Below, in pieces: positions 23,223-30,454 of a stretch of 30,987 bases of DNA. The notes under the pieces were generated by a model. The model saw nothing but the letters and a program-made list of their open reading frames with translations. It had not been told where the DNA came from and did no database searches. This stretch comes from JAIOSM01 sp023143455 (GTDB lineage Bacteria; Desulfobacterota; Desulfobacteria; Desulfobacterales; Desulfobacteraceae): NCBI GenBank assembly GCA_030632885.1, contig DAOVTW010000042.1, positions 1-30,987 of the forward strand, in the 5' to 3' direction. The translations under genes were made by a program, and so were the position numbers. Position 1 is the first letter of the stretch, and every line of letters starts with the position of its first letter.

Positions 23223-24257
23223 TTAATAATCGTAATAAAGATTTTCTTTTAATTTTGTATTATTAAGTCTTTCATCAATATCAACTTTAAAAAAATCTGC
23301 AATAGGTGTAAATATTTCAGGGTTGTTATTCCACACCTGTAGTGCAGCATTAACTACAATATCTAATCCTTGTTTTGTCATTTTTCCAACAGGCCTTCTG
23401 CAATATCCTGAGGGCATACCAAGAATTTGCATAAGAGTTTTTAAAGGAAGAGGGTTTCTTGCTCTGCATTGAGTTTTGCCGTGGATTGTCTCTTCTTCCG
23501 TTGTTACAGTGACAATGTTAAGCAAGGGTGCCAGGGCATCATTAATTTTTAAAGCTTTTTTTGTCTCACCTTTCCCAAGCAATGAAATCATTTCAGCTAA
23601 AAACTTTGGAGCAATATTTGACATAACTGAAATCCCGCCGGAAGCTTTGATGTCGGGGTCAATCATCATTTCAAAGATCATTGGGTCGTCTCCTGAAAGT
23701 ATTGTAAAATCATCTTTGCAAAACTTTCTTGTTTTTTTCATATTTTCAATATTTCCCGTTGCTTCTTTTACAGAAGATACATTATTGTATTTCTCTGCAA
23801 GAATGGCAAGATCTTCTGGTAGCATCTGGGCACCTGTTCTTCCGGGGATAATATATGGCACTATATCCATTTCAGGAAAAGCTTTTGCAATTGGTTCATA
23901 ATACTCTTTTCTGGTTTCAAGAGAACTTGGACCATTATAGTAAGGGTCTACAAGCAGCACTGATTCAAAACCTGCGTTAGCAGCATGTTCAACAGCATAT
24001 AGAGCCTCAGTAGTGTTATTGCTTCCAGCACCTGCAATACTTAGGCATTTATCTTTAGTATGTTTTGCAATCTTTTCAGCCACAAGATTATGTTCTTCCC
24101 ATTTCAAAGTCGGGCTTTCTCCGGTTGTCCCGGCAGCAAGAATTCCTGTTATTCCATTTTCTATCTGGAAACCTATCAGTTTTTCAAGTCCTTGGTGGTC
24201 AATCTCCCCTGTATTATCAAAAGGGGTTATCAGGGCAGTATAACATCCATTTATCAT
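23223..24257 (-). CDS. dapA: 4-hydroxy-tetrahydrodipicolinate synthase (DapA family)
   Basis: This TIM-barrel Schiff-base lyase condenses pyruvate with aspartate semialdehyde for lysine and diaminopimelate synthesis. It shows GTTGES (43-48, Thr-Thr of the proton relay), DPYYNGP (104-110), Tyr135 before PGRTG (138-142) and the Schiff-base Lys164 in SSVKEATGN. At 344 residues it is about 50 longer than typical DapA, because of a C-terminal extension rich in Asn/Asp/Lys. A non-canonical aldolase of the DapA superfamily is possible, though PGRTG favours DapA. The ATG at 24257 has AGGAGA upstream. It is monocistronic. Confidence 0.85.
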   Translation of the reverse strand: MINGCYTALITPFDNTGEIDHQGLEKLIGFQIENGITGILAAGTTGESPTLKWEEHNLVAEKIAKHTKDKCLSIAGAGSNNTTEALYAVEHAANAGFESVLLVDPYYNGPSSLETRKEYYEPIAKAFPEMDIVPYIIPGRTGAQMLPEDLAILAEKYNNVSSVKEATGNIENMKKTRKFCKDDFTILSGDDPMIFEMMIDPDIKASGGISVMSNIAPKFLAEMISLLGKGETKKALKINDALAPLLNIVTVTTEEETIHGKTQCRARNPLPLKTLMQILGMPSGYCRRPVGKMTKQGLDIVVNAALQVWNNNPEIFTPIADFFKVDIDERLNNTKLKENLYYDY

Positions 24258-24733
24258 AATAAGTTCTCCTACAGCAAATATTGTTTCTAATCCTTCTGGC
24301 TATCATAAGTGCTGGAATTATTCAATATTTATTATTTCTATCTCTTAATATTTGTTTCTACATATTAAACATAAAAACATAGTTATCAATGTGTTATAAA
24401 AACCCATGCAGGTCAGGTTATCTTTTCCTCCACCGTTTGAACATTTTGGTTCCCAAAATAACAAACAAATGCTCCTAAAAAGACAACCTGACCTGCATTA
24501 GTTGCCCCGATAATAATTTCAACTTCCCATTGACACCGTCTTTTAAGTGTAATAATCCTCAAAAAAGAGTTTAAACACATATTAACTCAACACAATTTTA
24601 ATGTTACTTTGGGATTTGTAAATTGTGACAATGAATTATTGCTAAAAGGAAAATATAAACAATTGTGTTTATCCCACCAAATTGGCAGTATAAAAACAAT
24701 AAAATATACACTGACGTTAGCGGTAATTAAAAT
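24258..24733. other. 476-base intergenic region left of the reverse transcriptase
   Basis: No ORF is convincing here. The region holds a large inverted repeat (24406-24498, listed separately), a TTGACA at 24530-24535 without a good -10, and a wide 9-base inverted repeat AACACAATT (24589-24597) with AATTGTGTT (24661-24669) around ATTGTGACAAT. The left edge of the proposed gene cassette is at 24717. The promoter of dapA must also lie near 24260-24330, but I see no clear match. Confidence 0.5.
24406..24498. repeat. Long inverted repeat with inner hairpin
   Basis: ATGCAGGTCAGGTT (24406-24419) and AACCTGACCTGCAT (24485-24498) pair perfectly over 14 bases. In the loop, GTTTG (24435-24439) pairs with CAAAC (24462-24466) and ATTTTGG (24443-24449) with CCAAAAT (24453-24459). 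As RNA or cruciform DNA this gives a long rod. It may be a small non-autonomous element, a structured RNA or a recombination site. Confidence 0.6.
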
Positions 24734-26663
24734 ATGACACCAGAAGATTTAATAAATAAAGGATTTTTTCCCAAGGAATTGCCCTCATGTTTTTTTACTG
24801 AATTATTGGGTGCAAATTTTAACTCTATTTCAACTGAGCTGACCAATAATAGTTCATCTGCTCAATTACAATTTGAAAATCAAGCAAGTAATTTTACTAA
24901 TCCTACACCACAGCAGGTCCATGAAGAAAAAATTAGATTACGGCAGATATTCAAGAATAGATTAGACTACTCTGAATGTGCCCAATTTTCCATTCCAAAA
25001 CCAGGATTAGCAAGGAATATTATAAAGATCTCGAATCCGTTACATCAAGGAAAAATTTCTGAAGTAATCGCTTCAAACTATACTGATATTGAAAGCATTT
25101 TTGAAAAATCAACATTTTCGACAACCAAACCAATAATTGAACAAGAAGTAGGTCAAGGAAAAAGAGCGGTTAAACATGATAATTACGGACATTTTAAGGA
25201 ATCTTGTGTTGTAAACTCTTTTAAATTCTCAATTCAATTAAAAACTGATATTTCTAAATTCTATCCTTCAATTTATACACACTCTATACCTTGGGTAACA
25301 TTTGGAGGTAAGAAGAAATATAAAAGAAATAGAGCTTTAAATCAAAATGACTCTCAGAAAGTAACCTCAATATATGGTGATGACATAGATAATCGTCTGA
25401 TGTGGTGCCAGAATCAGCAGACAATGGGTATACCTATTGGTCCAGATACCTCATTTATTGTTGCAGAAGTAATTGCTTGCCATATTGATGAGCTTTTGGA
25501 AAAACGACTCAAAACAAAGAAGATTGACCATTTAGTATTCAGATATTATGATGATTATGCAATGTATTTTCACTCAGAACTTGATGCGCAAATCGCTCTG
25601 ACTGAGTTAAAATCAATATTGAATGAGTATGAAAAATATCCTAATGAAAGTGTACTTAGGTTAGCGTTGAATAAATTCAACTTCGTTAGAGTTGAAAAAC
25701 ACAATTGGGATTTTTTTGAATCTTTAATTTTTAGACTATGTTTAACTGATTCTGGTAGTCTTCAAAAAATTGCTAAGCTTTTAATCTCCTATAAAGGATT
25801 GGTTAATAAAAACCAACTAAAAAGTTTTTGCTCAGAATTAATTCATAGACATTGTGAGAAAAAAAATGACTATGAATTAACATGGTCTCTGTGGCTTTTA
25901 AATGAATTCAACATTCAACCAAAAAAAGAAATTTTCGAAATGGTACTTGAAAGCAAATGTACATGCGCTTGTATAATCGCTTTGGACTTGCTAAGTAGAA
26001 ATAATAGTATTAAAAATTTTGATTATAGCCTTTTTTCATCCGTTCTATCAACAAAAAACTTAAATACGAAAAGTTGGCTTTTAGTCTACGAAACAGTTTT
26101 TAAAGGCTGGGTTCCTTCAGTACAATCAACAATTATTTTAGACCATTTCTATTTTGGCCTTTTAAATTCAAAAAGTGTCCACTTTTATGATAGTTCCAGA
26201 AAATTAGAGCCACTGAAAACTAATCGATCTAATCTTGAGAAAATTGACAGAAAAGTGCAGCAAATTTTTGATTATGTCTCAAAAAATAAAAACCTCAAAG
26301 GTGAAATTGAATCAGAAGTAAATAACCTTCATTCAAATCTCAATTTACTGTCTTTTAAACAAATTACCGATAGAAAAAAGGTACAGGATAAGCTTACGGA
26401 ATCAGACAGTCAAATTAAAAACTTGCTTGATAAAGTATCCTCGATGCAAAAAGATTTAAAAAAATTTGAAAAGCGTAAACCTTTCTTTGTTGTTGAAAGA
26501 AGACTTGAAGAGCTTGAGGTGTTGACTTCAAAAGAAATCGAGACAGAAACAAAACAAGACAAAGAACTATTATATGACCCAAAATATGATGAATAGAAAC
26601 CGCTAACAATATGTATAGAGCATAGCTATCCTACGGAATAGCAACGACACCATACATGGAACG
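24717..26663 (+). mobile_element. Probable integron gene cassette carrying a reverse transcriptase
   Basis: The left edge is GTTAGCGGT (24716-24724) and the right side begins with its exact complement ACCGCTAAC (26599-26607), followed by an attC-like hairpin ending in GTTAAGT (26663-26669), which fits the GTTRRRY core. Integron cassettes are cut between G and TT of that core. The first bases of a cassette then complement the R'' box of its own attC, exactly as seen. The single ORF begins 17 bases inside the left edge and ends 3 bases before the complement, the tight packing typical of cassettes. No IntI gene is present in the window, so it would be an isolated cassette. The left core GTTAGCG departs from GTTRRRY, which is the main weakness. 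Confidence 0.6.
24734..26596 (+). CDS. Stand-alone reverse transcriptase of the Abi/UG (defence-RT) type
   Basis: This 620-residue protein has a polymerase palm domain. The first catalytic Asp is D172 in LKTDISKFYPSIYTHSIPW, motif B is QTMGIPIGPDTS (229-240), and the catalytic YYDD box is at 271-274 (D273, D274). The IPIGPDTS motif, in place of the PQG form of retroelement enzymes, and the FYPSIYTHSIPW segment mark the Abi/unknown-group reverse transcriptases, many of which protect against phage (AbiA, AbiK, AbiP2, DRT systems). Residues about 335-480 form helical repeats, as in AbiK-like proteins. Residues 490-600 are predicted coiled coil, with an acidic tail. No endonuclease, maturase or intron RNA is seen, so it is not a group II intron. 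An in-frame TAA lies just before the ATG, and there is no Shine-Dalgarno site. The DNA looks AT-richer than its neighbours. The subgroup is not certain. Confidence 0.85.
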   Translation: MTPEDLINKGFFPKELPSCFFTELLGANFNSISTELTNNSSSAQLQFENQASNFTNPTPQQVHEEKIRLRQIFKNRLDYSECAQFSIPKPGLARNIIKISNPLHQGKISEVIASNYTDIESIFEKSTFSTTKPIIEQEVGQGKRAVKHDNYGHFKESCVVNSFKFSIQLKTDISKFYPSIYTHSIPWVTFGGKKKYKRNRALNQNDSQKVTSIYGDDIDNRLMWCQNQQTMGIPIGPDTSFIVAEVIACHIDELLEKRLKTKKIDHLVFRYYDDYAMYFHSELDAQIALTELKSILNEYEKYPNESVLRLALNKFNFVRVEKHNWDFFESLIFRLCLTDSGSLQKIAKLLISYKGLVNKNQLKSFCSELIHRHCEKKNDYELTWSLWLLNEFNIQPKKEIFEMVLESKCTCACIIALDLLSRNNSIKNFDYSLFSSVLSTKNLNTKSWLLVYETVFKGWVPSVQSTIILDHFYFGLLNSKSVHFYDSSRKLEPLKTNRSNLEKIDRKVQQIFDYVSKNKNLKGEIESEVNNLHSNLNLLSFKQITDRKKVQDKLTESDSQIKNLLDKVSSMQKDLKKFEKRKPFFVVERRLEELEVLTSKEIETETKQDKELLYDPKYDE

Positions 26664-26669
26664 TTAAGT
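26599..26669 (+). repeat. attC-like recombination site
   Basis: Order of parts: R'' CCGCTAAC (26600-26607), ATGTAT (26611-26616), a hairpin GCTATCC (26625-26631) with GGAATAGC (26635-26642) carrying one bulged A, then ATACAT (26652-26657) pairing with ATGTAT, and R' GTTAAGT (26663-26669). Size (about 70 bases), unpaired spacers, an extrahelical base and the CTAACAAT context all resemble attC sites. Part of the stem between the two inner blocks does not pair. Confidence 0.6.
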
Positions 26670-26708
26670 TCGTCTGGTAAGCTTGTTTCAAATTGTAAGG
26701 GTCGGCTT

Positions 26709-26807
26709 GATGATGTGTTAAAGTGCTTTTGGAGAGCATCTTTTAAACTTTTTTATGTATTTAAAAAATTTAAAATCTAAACGGAAAAAGCACTTTAATT
26801 CATCATC
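26709..26807. repeat. Long imperfect inverted repeat right of the reverse transcriptase
   Basis: The left arm 26709-26730 and right arm 26786-26807 (GATGATG ... TTAAAGTGCTTTT against AAAAGCACTTTAA ... CATCATC) pair at 20 of 22 positions plus one G-T. The 55-base loop is itself a near-palindrome of T- and A-runs. It resembles the 24406-24498 element in size and plan but not in sequence. The rest of 26670-27020 holds only a TATACT at 26911-26916 that may serve the TPR gene. Confidence 0.6.
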
Positions 26808-27020
26808 TAAAATAACAAATTACTTTTTACAAATACTTTCCTGTCTGGTTTTTAACAATATTGCAGCTTATCCTATCTCGTTCTTATGGAAACATTCAGA
26901 TTTTATGGTATATACTAATTAATTTAATTTTTTTAATATAAAAGGCTTTCAAATTCAAATAATCTCCTTATCTTATCATAAATTATGATTAACAATATTT
27001 AAACAAAAGGATAATATTAT

Positions 27021-27695
27021 ATGGAAAACCAGGAGCAATCAGAGAGCAGGCTTTCTAAAAATGTGGATGAGCATATTGCAAATTTAAGATCAAAACTTTT
27101 CCAGAATACTGAATGCGGAACAACCCATTATAACCTTGCTGTGGCGCTCATGGGTAAACAAGAATATGATGAAGCAGAAAATGTGCTTCATGACGCTGTT
27201 GAATGCAGCCCCAACTTTGCTGAAGCATATGTTCTTTTAGGGGGACTCTGCCTTCAAAGAAATGATCTTGACGGGTGCTTAAGATATAACAGGTATGCTG
27301 TAAAATCACGGGCAGGTTTTGCCGAAGGGTACGGCAATATAGCTTTTGTTTTACTTCAACAATGTGCTGGCACTGATCATGTTGAAGATACAAAAAAGAT
27401 TGATGAAGCTATTAAAATGTTACAAAAAGCAATTATTCATAACTCTAAATTTGTTCAGGCTTTTACAACCCTTGGTACTGCATATTTTATGAAAGGGCTT
27501 ATAGAAGAAGCAGTTGAAGCCAATAAAAAAGCGATTACAATCGAGCCGGATTTTCCCATAGCGCATAATAATTTAGCGGTTGCTTATTTTGAACTCAAAG
27601 ATTACAAAAAAGCTTTAGAACATTGTGATAAAGCAAGCCGGCTTGGCTATGATGTTCCAAAAGAGCTTATTGCTGAACTTGATCCTCATAGATAA
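27021..27695 (+). CDS. TPR-repeat protein upstream of dsrAB
   Basis: This 224-residue protein is built of tetratricopeptide repeats. About five 34-residue units are visible, for example TTHYNLAVALMGKQEYDEAE (about 34-53), then PNFAEAYVLLGGLCLQRNDL, SKFVQAFTTLGTAYFMKGLI and PDFPIAHNNLAVAYFELKDY. TPR proteins hold partners together, and no catalytic domain is present. No signal peptide is visible, so it is cytoplasmic. Three bases separate its stop from the next start, so the two genes are one unit. Their position just ahead of dsrAB suggests a part in assembly or regulation of sulfite reductase, which is inference from context. AAAGGA precedes the ATG at 27021. Confidence 0.8.
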   Translation: MENQEQSESRLSKNVDEHIANLRSKLFQNTECGTTHYNLAVALMGKQEYDEAENVLHDAVECSPNFAEAYVLLGGLCLQRNDLDGCLRYNRYAVKSRAGFAEGYGNIAFVLLQQCAGTDHVEDTKKIDEAIKMLQKAIIHNSKFVQAFTTLGTAYFMKGLIEEAVEANKKAITIEPDFPIAHNNLAVAYFELKDYKKALEHCDKASRLGYDVPKELIAELDPHR

Positions 27696-27698
27696 ATC

Positions 27699-28895
27699 AT
27701 GAGAGAATCATTTCCTGTTTTTGAATACTGCATTGCTGGTATTGGTGACATCTTGGATTCCGGGGATAGTCCTTTGACGGAGGACATCTGGAATATGCCG
27801 TTAAGTGCTAAGAAAAATGATCTTACCTTAAAGAGCTTGTCAATAACCATTGGCAATTATCTTTTGTCTGCCCGCAAATTTCTTGAAAAAGACAATTTTT
27901 TGTTTTTAAGAAAAGGACTTAAGGCTGCTCTGTCTTGCAATGTTGAAGTTGATGAGATTACAAAAATAATAATCTGCCTTGAAAAACACGGACCATTTTA
28001 TCATCCAATTAAAACAACTGCTGTTCTAAAAGATGAAAAAGGAGCTTCTTTTGTATTAAATGGTGCAGTGTCTGATATGGGGTTGGCTACTATTGAAAAC
28101 GAGTATCAAAATTTAAAACAATTAAGTTTTGATAAATTCAATCAGGACAAAATAGTTTCAAAGAGTTTTATTCCAGAAGTCTTTGGCATCGATTTTGTTG
28201 AATCAGACAAAGGAAAGATTGGATTTTTTTTAGCACATTGGTTTGATGAATTTGAAGAATTCCATGTGGTTAAAACTGATAATAAGAATAAAATTGGGAT
28301 ATTAAATAACGACGGATCATTCTCATTAATACCAGATTCAAAAGCTATTATAATATATACAGAGGCATCAAAGATTTTAACCTTTTATTATGAGATCCAA
28401 TCATTAAAACAAATATTTCCTTGGCACCATGCAGCAGGGGATTTTGTTGTAAAAATTAATGGGGATGATGTTGAAGTAAAATTGATTACTGTTCGAGGCT
28501 TTAATACTCTCACGGAATCTGAGGACCTTTTCTTAGGGCTTTTTTTCTTTTTCGTTAATCTTTCGTTAAGAATGAGAATAGACAGGAACGAGGGGACAAA
28601 AGAGTATGTTTTCTTAGATGAGAGCATTGTTCAGGCTTGTGTTGATGGTTTTAGTATTGGATTAAAAGAGAACCTTAAAACAAATCAAGAATTTAGTAAA
28701 TCAAACCCTGATTTTTATAATTTATTTATTAAATTTATAAAAGATTTTGATTTAAAAATTCTTTTTAATGTTTTTATAATGATTAGTGGATCTTACAATA
28801 AAAATGCTCCCGAGGGTTTAATCATTGAGAAAAACCTTGAACAGCATGCGAAAGCAGTTTTTGGTAGTATTCAAAGGTTAAAACTTAAATTATAA
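27699..28895 (+). CDS. Unrecognised protein linked to dsrAB
   Basis: This 398-residue soluble protein has no domain I can name. It lacks a signal peptide and membrane helices and has no cysteine cluster. Distinct local motifs are GFFLAHWFDEFEEFHV (about 184-199) and IFPWHHAAGDFVVKI (about 239-253), the latter with a WHHAAGD core that could bind metal or a phosphate group. The C-terminal third is helical with a FLGLFFFFVNLSLRMRID stretch. WHHAAGD and the D/E-rich segment slightly recall kinase-like folds, but no P-loop or HxD loop can be assigned. It follows the TPR gene by three bases and precedes dsrA by 200 bases. Confidence 0.6.
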   Translation: MRESFPVFEYCIAGIGDILDSGDSPLTEDIWNMPLSAKKNDLTLKSLSITIGNYLLSARKFLEKDNFLFLRKGLKAALSCNVEVDEITKIIICLEKHGPFYHPIKTTAVLKDEKGASFVLNGAVSDMGLATIENEYQNLKQLSFDKFNQDKIVSKSFIPEVFGIDFVESDKGKIGFFLAHWFDEFEEFHVVKTDNKNKIGILNNDGSFSLIPDSKAIIIYTEASKILTFYYEIQSLKQIFPWHHAAGDFVVKINGDDVEVKLITVRGFNTLTESEDLFLGLFFFFVNLSLRMRIDRNEGTKEYVFLDESIVQACVDGFSIGLKENLKTNQEFSKSNPDFYNLFIKFIKDFDLKILFNVFIMISGSYNKNAPEGLIIEKNLEQHAKAVFGSIQRLKLKL

Positions 28896-28911
28896 AAACC
28901 TTGGTTTTTTA

Positions 28912-28940
28912 TTGACAATAAGCCATAGACCTTTTATACC
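28912..28940 (+). promoter_or_regulatory. Candidate dsrAB promoter
   Basis: TTGACA (28912-28917) and TATACC (28935-28940) are 17 bases apart. The start would leave a leader of about 150 nt before dsrA. A short AAAAC/GTTTT hairpin and T-run just upstream (about 28894-28910) may weakly end the preceding transcript. Confidence 0.5.
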
Positions 28941-29096
28941 ATAAAGGATATTTTGTTGAGATGCTAACATAGGAATATAAAATATTAGTGGTGGTTTGTA
29001 AAATCATCCTGAAAAATAGGTGTAAAGTTTTAACGATTAAGTGAGAATATTATTTTTACTACAATTGAAAATTAATTTTTTAACGGAGGTAAGTAA

Positions 29097-30425
29097 ATGG
29101 CAAAGCATGAAACTCCATTTCTGGATCAATTGGAATCCGGGCCATGGCCTAGCTTTGTATCTGATTTAAAGCAACAGGCTGAAGTCAGAGCGAAGAATGA
29201 AGCAGGCGTTGAATTCCAGATCCCCCAGAATTGTGTAGATGATCTTTTAGGCATTGTGGAACTTTCTTACAAGCATGGAAGAACACACTGGAAACATGGT
29301 GGAATCGTTGGTGTGTTTGGATATGGCGGCGGTGTAATTGGCAGATATTGTGATCAACCAAAGATGTTTCCAGGTGTTGAGCATTTTCATACAATGCGCG
29401 TTGCCCAGCCTGCTGGTAAATATTATACTTCAGAGTATCTCAGAAATCTTACAAAACTTTGGGACTTAAGAGGTAGTGGCGTTACAAATATGCATGGTGC
29501 CACTGGTGATATAATTCTTCTTGGCACAACAACTCCTCAGCTTGAAGAAATATTCTTTGAACTGACACATACTTATAATCAGGATCTTGGCGGATCAGGC
29601 TCTAATCTTAGAACACCTGCTGATTGCCTTGGTTCATCAAGATGTGAATATGCATGCTACGACTCTCAAGCTCTTTGTCACTTTTTGACAAATGAGTACC
29701 AAGATGAGTTGCATCGTCCTGCATTCCCGTACAAATTTAAATTCAAATTTGATGCGTGTCCAAATGGTTGTGTTGCATCAATTGCACGTTCTGATATGTC
29801 CTTTATCGGTACCTGGAAAGATCAGATTCAGATTGATCAGGATGCAGTAAATAAATATGTTGAAAATGATGCTGCATACCCTTCAAACGCTGGTGCACAT
29901 AGAGGCAGCAGAGATTGGGGTCCATTTGATATTCAGAAAGAAGTTGTTGATATCTGTCCTACAGGTTGCATGAAGTTTGACGGCAAAGAGTTAAAAATTG
30001 ACGATGCTAACTGTACTCGTTGTATGCATTGTATCAATACAATGCCAAGAGCTTTGAAACCAGGCAAGGAAAAAGGTTGTTCTATTCTTTGTGGTGCAAA
30101 AGCTCCTATCCTTGATGGCGCTCAGATGGGCTCACTCCTTGTACCTTTTATTGAGGTTAATGCTGATAATGATTATGAAGCTATCACAGAGGTTATTGAA
30201 AATATCTGGGACTGGTGGATGGAAGAAGGTAATAACCGTGAAAGACTTGGTGAGTTGATTATGCGCCAGGGCTTCCAGAAACTTCTTGAAGTTACAGGCA
30301 TTGAAGCAGTCCCACAGCATGTTGCATATCCAAGAACCAATCCTTATATCTTCTGGAAAGAAGATGAAGTACCTGGTGGCTGGGAACGTGACGTTGACGC
30401 ATACAGAAAACATCATCTGAGATAA
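29097..30425 (+). CDS. dsrA: Dissimilatory sulfite reductase alpha subunit
   Basis: DsrA and DsrB form the alpha2beta2 enzyme that reduces sulfite in the last steps of sulfate respiration, in the cytoplasm, with DsrC as partner. The 442-residue protein has the siroheme-cluster cysteines Cys177, Cys183, Cys221 and Cys225, the same numbering as known for Desulfovibrio DsrA. An inserted ferredoxin domain holds Cys287, Cys291, Cys306, Cys309 and Cys312 in ICPTGC and CTRCMHC. Length is normal. The start ATG at 29097 has GGAGGT six bases upstream. The reductive bacterial (sulfate-reducer) type is implied by the context, since no sulfur-oxidiser dsrEFH genes are seen. Confidence 0.98.
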   Translation: MAKHETPFLDQLESGPWPSFVSDLKQQAEVRAKNEAGVEFQIPQNCVDDLLGIVELSYKHGRTHWKHGGIVGVFGYGGGVIGRYCDQPKMFPGVEHFHTMRVAQPAGKYYTSEYLRNLTKLWDLRGSGVTNMHGATGDIILLGTTTPQLEEIFFELTHTYNQDLGGSGSNLRTPADCLGSSRCEYACYDSQALCHFLTNEYQDELHRPAFPYKFKFKFDACPNGCVASIARSDMSFIGTWKDQIQIDQDAVNKYVENDAAYPSNAGAHRGSRDWGPFDIQKEVVDICPTGCMKFDGKELKIDDANCTRCMHCINTMPRALKPGKEKGCSILCGAKAPILDGAQMGSLLVPFIEVNADNDYEAITEVIENIWDWWMEEGNNRERLGELIMRQGFQKLLEVTGIEAVPQHVAYPRTNPYIFWKEDEVPGGWERDVDAYRKHHLR

Positions 30426-30438
30426 CCATCTGAGATAA
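30414..30438 (+). repeat. Short tandem duplication at the dsrA stop
   Basis: CATCTGAGATAA occurs twice, at 30414-30425 and 30427-30438. The first copy contains the dsrA stop codon. It looks like a simple slippage duplication between dsrA and the dsrB ribosome binding site. Confidence 0.7.
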
Positions 30439-30454
30439 TAAGGAGGTAATTTAA

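Noticed and set aside
24406..24498. Intrinsic terminator for a plus- or minus-strand gene
   Set aside because: The loop is far too long, no T-run follows, and no transcript end is expected there.
24734..26596. Group II intron maturase
   Set aside because: No X/maturase or endonuclease domain, and no intron domain V sequence after the gene.
24406..26807. Retron with msr/msd RNA
   Set aside because: The enzyme has the IPIGPDTS motif of Abi/UG types, not the retron-specific motifs, and no msr-msd-like paired a1/a2 repeats with a branching G context were found.
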